Below the pieces are notes generated by a model. That model was not told where the DNA came from. It searched no databases and was given only the letters and a program-made list of their open reading frames with translations. A program made the position numbers and the translations under genes. From the NCBI GenBank assembly GCA_021229015.1, contig CM037782.1:44483224-44547223 (forward strand): DNA of 64,000 bases, in the 5' to 3' direction. Origin of the DNA: Solen grandis. Taxonomy: Eukaryota; Mollusca; Bivalvia; Adapedonta; Solenidae. Numbering within the stretch: position 1 is the first letter of the stretch; each line of letters begins with the position of its first letter. Shown here in pieces: positions 36,476-48,100 of this stretch.

Positions 36476-36900
36476 GGTCACACAACTAACTGAAATACCG
36501 GAATACTACCGAAAAACCGGAATACCTCCAAAAAATAGGGATACCCATTAATTACTAATTGCTTGTTTAGTTTTTTCTTGTTATAAATATGAAGTACTAT
36601 ATAAATATGAAATAATGCGAAATTTCCGGTAGGAGAAATAGTCTGCGGAACCCTCCCTTGACCGGAATACCCCAGAATAAATGTGTAATTGATTATGTGA
36701 TTGTGTGGTGTATTTATAAATATGAAGTATTCAAGATATTGTTATGTTGTTGTGTATGTTTATTTAGTGTTTTGAAATTATATAATATATAATTATATAT
36801 ACCAGACAACTGTAGTAGCCGGAATACCCTTGAATAAATGTATTTTGGGGGTATACCGGTTTTTCGGTAGTATTCCGGTATTTTGGTTAGTCGTGTGAGC
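36476..36900. mobile_element. MITE-like element with ~55-bp terminal inverted repeats
   Basis: The left terminus reads GGTCACACAACTAACTGAAA and then TACCGGAATACTACCGAAAA. The right terminus, reverse-complemented, reads GCTCACACGACTAACCAAAA and then the same TACCGGAATACTACCGAAAA. The inverted repeats run about 55 bp with few mismatches. Flanks are GCTTGAACG (36467-36475) and GCTTGAGGC (36901-36909), a candidate 8-9 bp target-site duplication that would suit hAT or Mutator types. It is 425 bp with no coding frame. Internal CCGGAATACCC motifs at 36661 and 36821 are further copies of the terminal motif. Confidence 0.85.
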
Positions 36901-37464
36901 GCTTGAGGCTAACCATTTCTAACGGCGTGTAATTTTCACGGGTTACCGGTCCACAAATTGCATCAGTAAAGAAAAAGTTACATGTTGTTACTAATATTTA
37001 TGATATAAAGCCATATCAAAGGCAAACGAAGGTATGACAACAGGAACACCAATTAACTTGATTATTTTAGCAGACATACTTTTACATTATGTCATTTGTT
37101 TTCACATTATTCGTTATTTCTCAGGTTCGCCCCAGGCTGATAATTTGTCCCATCAGTCTTTCGTACTCGAAGACGTTGTCAGTAATAAATACATTTAATC
37201 GTAGTAGACAGCGTTTTTCAGAGTCTCCCATACCTGTCATCTAGATACAGGTTTATAAAAAAAATCCCTTATGTGATAAACATGCCATAACTTTTACATT
37301 TTCTATCTGTGAGAAAATAAACTGATGCACCATTTGAAATTTTCGGTCAATATTTCTTTATACAGATTTCATTTTTTTCTCATATTAAGTTTCTTGTTAT
37401 ATTATGCTCAGGTGCATTGATGAAACTGGTTTATATTGTTTAACATTCTCAGAGTAACTATTAC
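36901..37464. other. Intergenic between two MITE-like elements
   Basis: AT-rich sequence with no gene or repeat recognised. Confidence 0.4.
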
Positions 37465-38202
37465 AGAACCAGGCATCGACAAATCCGCTCGCATTAGCGA
37501 GTGAAAGTTTGGGTCGGGCGAGAAACAAATAATGAAACTCGCCCGACAGAGCGAGTAAGATTCTCCAGTTGGTGATCCAAATGCTGGTTACTTTTCTTGA
37601 ACGAAGATATTTGATAAAACAATCAAAATGCGAACTGCATTTCAATCGTAATACCTGTCAAACGAAAACCGGAAATCGACTTCGTATTATTGTGGCTATG
37701 TCTAAAAATTATACCGAATGCGTTATTATAAAACATTACCGAATGCTGTTGTCGTGACGGGAGCGGAGGGGTGTAATCGATTAAATCATGCGCTGTGACC
37801 GAGTGCGTGAGAAATCGAAGGAGATATTTTATATGGTTCATTTATCAAAGAATAATTATTAAAAGCATAAAAAGTATCATTAACAATATATAAACCAATA
37901 AAACCGATATGGATCCCGCGCTACGGCAGCATGGCCAGTAGCTTAGTAATAGAACATCGTTCTGATAATCAAGCGGTTCATAATGTCGTCTGAAAAGTCG
38001 GAACTGAAGCAAGGAACGCTGTTCCAATTTTTACAGTAAATTATAGTCCTTACCTCCAAAAGCAACGCATATGCATTCATCTTGACCATTTTTGTCTGTT
38101 TTAATGCAGGGCGAGTAAATTTTGTGCAGGGCGAGTAAATTTCTAGGGTCACTCGCCCTGCAGGGCGAGTGACCCTAGAAAAATTCTTCGAGGCCTGAGA
38201 AC
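37465..38202. mobile_element. MITE-like element with perfect 42-bp internal palindrome
   Basis: The element body 37470-38197 starts CAGGCATCGA and ends TCGAGGCCTG (inverted termini, one mismatch) and is flanked by the direct repeat AGAAC (37465-37469 and 38198-38202). Subterminal GCGAG motifs are abundant. TCGGGCGAG and CTCGCCCGA form a hairpin at 37513-37548. At 38140-38181 lies a perfect palindrome centred between 38160 and 38161, with half-site CAGGGCGAGTGACCCTAG plus AAA. No transposase frame is present. The right end is about 125 bp upstream of the EIF2B3 start codon. Confidence 0.7.
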
Positions 38203-38325
38203 AACCGAATAACCTGTTAATCCAAATTAATTATTAAATATCAATGGTTAACTTAAAAAATCTCACCAATAAAATTAAAGCTTGATTACAGATTTCCTGC
38301 ATTTTTAATGTTGGTTTCCATAGAG

Positions 38326-38473
38326 ATGGAGTTCCAGCCAGTGGTGCTGGCTGCTGGGAAGGGATCCAGAATGTCCGACCTGACCTCCCAAGTCCCGAAG
38401 GCTCTCCTGCCCATTGGCAACATGCCCATGATGTGGTACCCAATCAACACTCTGGAACGAGCTGGCTTTGAAG
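38326..38473 (+). CDS. EIF2B3: eIF2B subunit gamma, first coding exon
   Basis: Encodes the first 49 residues of the gamma subunit of eIF2B, the cytosolic guanine-nucleotide exchange factor that reactivates eIF2 in translation initiation. [16 protein letters not shown] opens the nucleotidyltransferase-like fold, with the glycine-rich AAGKGSRM loop. [18 protein letters not shown] and LERAGFE follow in the order seen in animal homologues, which begin almost identically. The exon ends GAAG/GTAATG in phase 1. The start at 38326 matches the family; an in-frame ATG at 38308 would add six residues, and the CATAG just before 38324 could instead be a 5'-UTR splice acceptor. No other exon of the ~450-residue protein lies in the window. 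The 100-N gap and a TRPA1 gene follow, so the rest is missing through the assembly gap or the exon is a stray copy. Confidence 0.85.
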
Positions 38474-38586
38474 GTAATGTTTCCTTTTTAGAAATGATTC
38501 TATCATTATTTTTAAAAAATGAACCCAAGGTTTACCATATATGTAAATAGTAGCTACCCAAAAATCCAAATTAGCTGAAGTAAGGA

Positions 38587-38800
38587 CCCTGGATAGTGTA
38601 GTGGTATTGCACTTCGCTTCTCATCAACGCATCCAAGGTTTGATCCCTTGTGACATAGGTGAGAGGGTACGTTGGTTGCCTGTCCAGATAGTGGGTTTTT
38701 ACCGGGTGCTCCAGTTTCCTCCAAAAATAATGACCACATCCAAGCCATCGAGAATGATTTATTTAAGTTGTAAGAACTTGTTTCATACTCGATGTAAAAT
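38587..38800 (+). repeat. tRNA-derived SINE in EIF2B3 intron 1
   Basis: A box GATAGTGTAGTGG, B box AAGGTTTGATCCC, central GTGGGTTTTTACCGGGTGCT and CCAGTTTCCTCC, and a tail AAGTTGTAAGAACTTG...CTCGATGTAAAATAG. It aligns throughout with the SINE at 24579-24815, in the same orientation. Confidence 0.8.
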
Positions 38801-38825
38801 AGATCAAGTTCAAACTAATACTTAA

Positions 38826-38931
38826 CCTGTCAGTATTCCATTTTACATCATATTGTACCAAAAAATACTGGTTGTCAGCCTGTCAGTATTCCATTTTACA
38901 TCATATTGTACCAAAAAAAACTGGTTGTCAG
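38826..38931 (+). repeat. 53-bp tandem duplication
   Basis: The unit beginning CCTGTCAGTATTCCATTTTA occurs at 38826 and again at 38879 with only one or two differences. Confidence 0.9.
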
Positions 38932-39364
38932 CCCATACATAAAAAATCCTCCATCCAAATATTCTTTGAAATTGAATGTCAATCTGTCAGCCAAGACATT
39001 GTTAATTAAAATCTGTTTTAGTTTATATCTACCTATAAAAATGATTTCAAATGATATAAAATATTATAAAGGGTTACCTTGCATCCTTAAAATTAATGGA
39101 GTACCTAATGTTGATAATTTATGTGTTTATAAACATTTAATGTAAAGTCTAATAGGTTACATGAGCAGGATCAATGAATTTATAAATATTAATTTACTTG
39201 ATTTTAAACTGTATATATGAAACTATGTATTTTTCTTCAATGTGGAGACTGTGTTGAATCTAAGCTACACTATTGTATAAGGAAAGAGAGGATATACCTT
39301 GCTCTGGAGCTATCTGATGTATGTCTGTTGTTTGCCAAGGCATCAAATGCGTAAATTTGGGTAA

Positions 39365-39464
39365 NNNNNNNNNNNNNNNNNNNNNNNNNNNNNNNNNNNN
39401 NNNNNNNNNNNNNNNNNNNNNNNNNNNNNNNNNNNNNNNNNNNNNNNNNNNNNNNNNNNNNNNN
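39365..39464. other. Assembly gap (100 N)
   Basis: Exactly 100 N, a conventional placeholder for a gap of unknown size. It separates the EIF2B3 exon from the first visible TRPA1 exon, so distance and even orientation across it are uncertain. The exons missing from both genes may lie here. Confidence 0.98.
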
Positions 39465-39516
39465 CAAGCACATGAAGGTTAACCACAATATACTGTTTTA
39501 CCGAATGTCCCTTCAG

Positions 39517-39692
39517 ATTTCAACGCCAGAGACAAATTCGGGAATACTCCCCTCCACGTGGCGGTGAAGGCGGAGCAGATCCCCAGTATCACCTATCTCA
39601 TCGAAAATGGCGCCAACACAAACATCCTGAACGAGGATGAATTAGCTCCCTTGCATCTGGCAGTCGAGATCAACTCGCCGAAATCATTAACG
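39517..39692 (+). CDS. TRPA1: TRPA1 exon a
   Basis: Acceptor CCCTTCAG, donor ACG/GTATTT. The first two bases complete a codon from an unseen upstream exon; the exon ends in phase 0. It encodes FGNTPLHVAVKAEQIPSITY and NGANTNILNEDELAPLHLAV, the start of the ankyrin stack. Good copies of the PLH.A motif are present twice. Confidence 0.9.
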
Positions 39693-42065
39693 GTATTTTT
39701 CTCTTTTTCGTACTGAATTTTTGTGTAATAGTATTTATGTAGTCTATGAGAGGTATACTAGTGCATTGCCTCTAGTATCACAGAAAACTCGCATAGTGTT
39801 ACAACATTTTGCTCTGTATACTAACACCGTTTTAACAACGTCACAATGTAATGGGAACAAATATTCTGGTAATAATTTACTAAAATAAATCAATATAAAA
39901 CTGGCGATACTTTAAGTTAGACATTATGGCGTAAGCAATATTTTATATGATGATTAATTATTTTGATACATGGATATACGTATAATGTCTTTACAATGGA
40001 ACCTCAGAGAACCGGGTACCTGGGTTCCGTTTTGTAAGGTGTTCGATTTTCAGGGGTTTCTTTTTAATACAAAATGTAATATAAACTTATATTTTGCATT
40101 ATGTTAGGAACAATCTAAAACAAGGTTACAGGTTATTTTCTATCACACATAATTATGTTTCATGCCTATATAAGTCTGACAGCATTCGTCACAAAGTTTG
40201 TTGATAATAAACCCTTCCTTCTTTTCCTTCCGTCTGATGTTTACGTCACTTGAAGAAAAGTAACAGAGACTAATAGAGTGTTTATAACACTTGGACTAGA
40301 TAAGCTAGACCCCTAAACCAAATACAGTATACGGTCAAACCGTCCCCCAGTCAAATCGTCCTCCAGTCAAATCGTCCCTAAATTGGTCAAATCGTACCCC
40401 ATGTGGCATAAATATTGGTCAAGACGTCCCCCTAAATTGTCCCCCTTCCAAATAATATATGTGTTTGTTTTTAAGTAATTATATTAATGATTTTGCATTT
40501 GAAGTTCTAAAAGTCGTTCATTTGACAAAGTGTATAAATTGTCTAACTTTAAAGTTAAAATTTAAGTTGTTTTGATTTTTTTTTTAATATTGATGATGGA
40601 TAAAAAATAATGTTGATGGGTAATGTAATGAAAACCCAACTCAACGGAAGACAGCAACATAGTCCGATGTCTTCCTTCCGGTCACTAGCGCGGTAAATCA
40701 GTTATCATATGGTCAAAACATTTACACAATGTATATATTCATACTCGTACATACTTTAAACAATATAAATATATGCTCATATCTAAAGTTTCATCATACT
40801 TACATTTTGCAATTATTAATGAATTGGTTCCGGAACTGGAAGCTCTCTTTCAAACAGAATACTACATTTTTTATTATTTTGTTTTCACTTCATATACGTC
40901 GCAGGTAATTAGATTATACATATATAGGCCGTTACAGTGGTGGACTTACTGTTTATTATAAACAATCACTATCAAAACATATTGAGATAGTAGAGTCATT
41001 TCAAAATGGCATTATTTGTGTTAAATTTACTAAAGACTTGTTTGATTTTAATGAAGATGTCTATTTTTTAAGTACTTATATACCCCCTATAAATTCTACT
41101 GTAATTAACACTGATAATTTTGATTTCTATGATGAACTAGAAACCCTTCTTGAAAAATATAAACTTTTAGGAAAATGTTTTATCGTAGGCGATTTTAACA
41201 GCCGATGTGCAAATATTGACGATTTTATTGAATACGACCAATATATAAATTATGACAGCCAGCTGTCAAAGTCTGTTTACATAAACAAACGTGTATCTAA
41301 AGATCACGTGACTGACTCACACGGTAAACGCCTGATTGAACTGTGTCAATCCACATCTTTTATTATTGGTAACGGGCGACTTCATGATGATCGTGATATT
41401 GGTGACTTTACATTTCATTCTAGCCAGGGTTCAAGTGTAGTTGATTATTTATTGTTAAACCCACTTGATATGAGTGAAATCACTAGTTTTAATATACAAA
41501 ATATTACAGAATTTTCCGACCATTGTGGTATTACATTCTCCTTGAAAATGAAAAGTAAAGAAAATACAAATGAGGTGAATAATACAGAAAAATTCTACAT
41601 CTCATTTGATGAAAACAAAGTAAATGAATTTCAACATTTATTATCTGCAAAAAACAGTGAACTTTTATCTCTCGCTGAACAAATTGAAAGTGTTGATAAT
41701 ATTGACAAGTTAACAAATGATTTTATCTCAATTTTACAAGAATGTTCTTTTAAAACATTTAGTCAAGAAAAATACTCATCACAAACCAAAAAAGTCAATT
41801 CAAACAAAAAGCCGTGGTTTAATGACGATTGTTATACAGCCAGGAAACAGTTCACGAAAGCAAGGAATGCATTTAACAGGGATAAAAACAATGGTAATTT
41901 AAAAAAAGAATTTCTCAAAAGAAAAAAACATTATAATCAAACCAAACACAAAAATAAACATTTAAAAAAAAAAACAAGCTGAAAATCTCAGTACATCAGA
42001 CCTATATGAACACTTCAAAATACTGTACAGCACAGATAATGATAGCGAAACCAGCTTAAGACAAA

Positions 42066-42103
<38 letters not shown>

Positions 42104-45100
42104 GATGAAGTATATGATGATGATCTAGATGCAGAAATTACAATATCTGAATTAAAGTATGCAATTTTTTCACAAAAGAATAATAAAAGCTCAGGATTAG
42201 ACCAAATAAGCGCAGAAATGTATAAACATTCATTTAATGATACGTCACAGTTTATTCTTAATTTATTTAACCGACTTTTTAAAAATGGTGAATATCCTAC
42301 ATGTTTTGGAGAAGGAATAATATATCCTATCTTTAAAGGTGGAAAAATAGACGAAGCCAAAAATTATAGAGGAATAACACTCATTAACATTTTATCTAAA
42401 ATCTATTCACAAGTTTTACTAAACAGATTAACAAAATGGAGCATTAAACATGAAAAAATCATTAAAAATCAATTTGGATTTCAAAAAGAAAAGTCTACCA
42501 TAGATTGTATTTTTATTTTACATTCAATAATAGCAAAAACTTTAGCAAGTAAAAAGAAACTATTTTGTGCATTTGTAGATTTCGAAAAATGTTTCGATAG
42601 GATAGACAGAAGTTACTTATTCCGTAAACTAATAAATGAAAATTTATCTTCGATTTTTGTAAAAGCTTTAAAAAGCATGTACAATACTGTAAAGGCGTGT
42701 GTAAGATATAAGTCAAACATTTCATCATTTTTTGAATCCAATATCGGTGTGAAGCAAGGAGACCCCTGCTCCACGATATTATTTTTATTTTTCCTCAACG
42801 ATATTACATCAAACTTAAATACTGATATCAATAACCTTTTTACAATAGATGATGTAAAATTATGTCTTCTCCTATTTGCGGACGACGCGGTAATTTTTGC
42901 CCATACACCTGAAGCTCTACAATCATTACTCAACGATTTACATACTTATTGTTGCAAATGGGGTCTTAAACTAAATACGAAAAAAACTAAAATCATGATA
43001 TTTGAAAAAGGAAGACCATCACAAGTTAACCTGAAGTATAATAATATTACCCTAGATATAACTGATTCTTTTAAATATCTTGGAATTACTTTATATAAAA
43101 ACGGTGGCTGGTATAGAACGCAAAAATATATAGCCGAGCATTCAAAACAAGCTTTGCATAATTTATTTATAACATATAATCAACTTGAACTTACTATTAA
43201 AGATAAATGTAAACTGTTCGACTCACTGGTAGGATCTATTCTACACTACGGTGCGGAAATATTTGGATATCACGATTGTAAAAGCCTTGATATTATACAT
43301 TGTAAATTTTTAAGAAAGATATTAGGCGTTAATAAAAATACTAATCTTGACTGTTTATATGGAGAAACAGAAAGGTATCCATTAAATATATATAGACAAT
43401 TTAAAATGATAAAATACTGGATAAAAGTATTAAACGCAAAAAACGATTCACTAATCAAAGTAATTTACAATATGTTAAAAGCGATACTGAAAATAATATC
43501 AACTATTATGGACTAAATTGGACCTGGCATGTAAAATATATTTTAAACAACTTAGGAATGACTGACTTATGGACATACCAAAATGACATGACAATAAACT
43601 TCCAATTATAAAACAAAGAATATTAGATATTTTCAACCAAAACTGGCATGCGCGCATAAATGAATCTAACCGACTATATTCATACAATAAATTTAAACAT
43701 ACTCTTACGTTAGAAAAATACCTCACTTGTATAAATATGAATAAATACAGAATTTAATAGAAAAAGGTCGACATTTAAATACCAAAAAAAATTTAAAAAA
43801 ATGCAAACATAGAAAACGAAACCATTTCCTTTTAGTCTGCCCAAAATATTATTCATTAAGAAAAAAGTTTTTACCATCCTATTATTGCCATTGGCCATGA
43901 TGCAAAAATTTATATCGATTATGACATGTAATTCTAATACTATTCTTAACAAACTTTCTAAATATATTTATTTTGCTTTTAGGATAAGAAACAGCTAGCT
44001 ATTTCAATTATTGGACTCTATTTGATCTAATTATATAATTCTCTGTAAAAACACTGTATTGATAACTTAAATACCATCACATTGTATGTACTGTAGGCTA
44101 TGAATATGCTGTATGCTATTTAATGCCGAATAAAGTATGTTATGTTATGTTATATACCTATGAATTATTGAGAGTGTGATCATATGGCACGTGACACTAA
44201 TTCCATAACCTTATACACAGTCCTTTAAACAGACGTAATCATTTCTCACATAATCACTTCTCATAATGTGTAATAAACTAATTAATAGAGACTGTATACC
44301 GAGAATGAAATTCTGACTAGATACAGAACAGAACAGAAGTTATATTTTTTTTTCGAAAAGCTTTTATACAATAAATAGCTAATTTTATAACTGAAATATT
44401 TGTTGCTTTCATTAATTCAGTGAATTTTACGACGCTATGGTATGTATAATAGTACCGTGGAATTATAATTTATTTATTTCAGTCTCATTCATGTACAAAA
44501 CAATTAAACAGAGAATCATAAAACATGAAAATAGCACATGACCATTCATAATTTGAATTACAAGAGACTTTTGTAATACATTTAGGTAAACATTAAAACT
44601 CAAGACATATCGTACTGATATTAACATCATAAAGTGTATAAAACAAATAACAGAAGCCTATCTAATAAATAAAAAAAAACATATATAATTAAATTACTTA
44701 CATAGATAAAATTGACGACGTTGAAGAATATTAAAACAGGTTTTGGCACATTGTCTGATTAAACATTGACTAGAGAACAATAAAGTGAATTTGTTTGCTT
44801 TACTAAGATTCATAAAGTAAGGATAAAATGCATTTGCTTTATAATATAAATCTGATCTAAAATCATCATATAAAGGACAGTCTAAAATGACATGCATTTC
44901 GTCTTCAACTACGCGACAGAAAGGACAGTGGCGTTCATCCAGTCTCAAATTCTCATATCTACCCGTTTCAATACGTATTGGGGCTACCCCACACCTAAAT
45001 TTACATAAAGCTGATCTATGCCTAGGGGGTAAGATCATTTTGCAATACTCTTCAGCAGAGTACACCTGCTTATAGGTCCTGTAGGTCCTTAATTTATTTT

Positions 45101-48100
45101 GACCCTTGCCTGATACACCAACTGGGCTATTGATTATACGAGACCACTCGGTTATGTAATTCTCCATGACTGAGGCTTCAACTTGGTTAACAAATGCCGA
45201 TTTGGATATAGGGTGCGAAATATTACAAAAGCTGTCAAGCCTAAGATCCCTTAATTGTTTTTTAACAGTATGAAACCAGTTTTTACTGTTACTTGATTTA
45301 GACACAGACCATAACGCAATACGTTTATTTATTCGTGATGAGTTAGTATGGGACAGACGGGTCAACTGCATAGCAATATACTTCCACTGTCGAACCACAG
45401 GGGGGACACATCCCATTTCTCACGGCACGGCAGCATTTGGTGTATATTTTCCCACCCCAAGGAAAAATCTCATAGCACGGTTGTGGACAGCATTTATGCA
45501 AGAAAATGACTTATGACCCCAAACAGAGGACCCATACGCAATCACCGGCCAAACCAATGAGTCATACAGTTTTGTAAAAACATTATAGGGTACTCCACCA
45601 ACCAGTTTGCATTTCGCTATCAGTAGAGCCAATGCTCGACTTGCGCTCTGTGCCACCATCCTTGCTGTAACATTAAGATCAAGATGCTCTTGTAATACTA
45701 TGCCTAAATATTTATATCTATCAATATAAGTTAAAGTATCTTGTCCACAATTAAAAACAAAGTCTGATCGCGTTTGAGATTCAGGGCGAAAATGTACAAT
45801 ATTACTCTTGCTAGTGTTTATCACCATATCATTTGTATGACACCAATCATGCAAACCATTTAACAAAATCTGTAGGTCATTTTCATTTTCAGCCATTAAA
45901 ACAATATCATCGGCATACAGAAGTATACAAACATTCTCCTTATCAATGGTGACACCAACGTTAAACGTTTTTAAAAACACAGCTAAGTCATTAATATAAA
46001 AATTAAAAAATATCGGCGATAACCCACAGCCTTGCCGTAAGCCACACTGCACATCAAACCACTCTGTAGTAAAAGAATTAATTTGGATACATGAGGCTAC
46101 ACATGAGTATAAAGATTTTACAGCGCTCAACATTCTACCACAAATACCAATATCTTGCAGTCTTTTCCTTAATTTAGAACGATTGATTAGATCATACGCT
46201 TTACGAAAATCGACGAAAGCAGTAAAAGTATTTTTCTTCAATTTCTTTCTTGTATCAATAAGATTGACAAGAGATGAAATATGATCTATTGTACTCCTTT
46301 TCTTTCTAAAGCCATTTTGCTCATCAACAATAATGTTATTAGCTTCTGACCAAGTGCTAAGCCTGTCATTCAATATACTGCAGTACAGTTTATACATGGT
46401 ACACGTCAACGCTATTCCTCTGTATGATAGAGGGTCCCTAGCATCAGCCGTTGACGATTTAGGTATAGGATGGATGATACATTTATTCCATATAGAAGGT
46501 ACAATACCCTTATTAAAACAAATATTAAATAAAACATGTAAAAACATAGCGGTTGCATTATTTTTTAGCACCTCCGAGGGGATATTGTCAATACCTGTAG
46601 CTTTTCTAAGCTTAGCTCTGTCTAACGCTCTCTTAACTTCTAAGATAGAAATATTGTCATTAAATGGCTGTTGCATAACATTATCCTCAGTCCTTAGATC
46701 AAGATTTACATCCTGATTCAAATAATTCGTAGGAATATTATTAAACAAAGAACTAAAGTCTTGTTTCCATTTAGACAGTATATCATCTAAAGATGATGAA
46801 GTGGATCCATCCTCAAACACTACTTGCATAGGTATATTTTGGCCTTTACTCTGGCCAATACCAATCTTACCAATTGATTGCCAGAATTTTGACTGATCAA
46901 CATTACAATCAGATAAAATATCACTTTGCAATGAATACCAATAATAACGTTTAGCTTTTTGCACTTCGCGGTCAAAGCACTTCCTAGCTTGTACAAAGTC
47001 AGCTTTAAGCTTCGATTTTTCATTTCTACATAAACATTTTAACCATTTCCGCTCAGCAATACATAAAACATTCCACAGATCTGTCAGACCTGGGTTCCAC
47101 CAAGGTTTAGCAGATCTATATCTTTTGTTTACATTTACCCCAGAAAAGGTCTTATATGGTACATCTTTATACATATTTTGTTTAATGATAGAACACCAAT
47201 CATTATATAAAGTATCGATATCACTTTGTGACTGAAGACCTTGCTCAAGGTTTTCAATGATGTTATTTATTTGCAGTATAGTTCCCGACCCTCTGAGAAA
47301 GTTACCTGGAATCCTTTTTAAATCAAACTTATCATACGCTGTACGTTCACATGAACTTTTATCGTAAAATGATACAATATCACATACAATATTCCACGAC
47401 AACAATGAGTGGTCCGGGATACTAGTTGGTGCGAGAGTGCTTATATCACAACTATTGTTTATAACATCAGTCGTTAATGTGACTGAAAAATCAGTGAACT
47501 TAGACAAACTATCATGCTTAGCTATGCAATAATCTACTACCGCTTACCCTTTCACTGACACGGAAGTAAATTCATTTGAAAGGTCATATCTACCATTAAG
47601 CATACACAAATTTGTATTAATCAAAAAATCAATAAACATTTCCCCATAAAAATTACTTTTAAAATCGGTAACTTTCCGACGTGGAATATCATCGACCCCT
47701 GCAATAAAATCATCTAGATCGCCACAACGGCTATTGAAGTCTCCACATATATAAATTAAACCCTCATTTTGGAATGTATAAATATTAGCTAACATACTTT
47801 CATAAAAACTATTCACATCAAATTGCCTCGAAGAATTCTCCGGTGGTAAATAGCAAACACAAGGTAGTAAAGTAAAATCGTCCATATTTATGAACCATTC
47901 TAAGCCACAGAATACCTTCACTGGTAGCATCTAAAACAGAAATACGAAAGTTATCACATACAGAATTACGTATCAAAAACCCTACCCCACCAGATCCAGT
48001 TCTGGCGTTACGATGTATTTGTTTACGGTTATGACCAAACCATTGATAACCCTCGATATTCACAGTATTGTTCTCAGTCAAATGAGTTTCAGCTAGAGCT

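Larger units (their letters stand above)
40920..44158 (+). mobile_element. Non-LTR retrotransposon A (LINE), 5'-truncated, sense to TRPA1
   Basis: A LINE lacking its 5' part. Readable endonuclease begins inside the domain near 40927 (GRYSGGLTVYYKQ) and continues in 41038-41982. Reverse transcriptase follows in 41972-43516, and eroded C-terminal sequence runs to about 43890 with several frame breaks (LDIFNQNWHARINES, FLLVCPKYYSLRKKFLP). The 3' end is AATAAAGTATG followed by TTATG repeats (44130-44158), a pentamer tail typical of LINEs. It sits in the 10.8-kb TRPA1 intron. Domain order suggests a Jockey/CR1-like clade, but the exact family cannot be fixed by eye. Confidence 0.85.
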
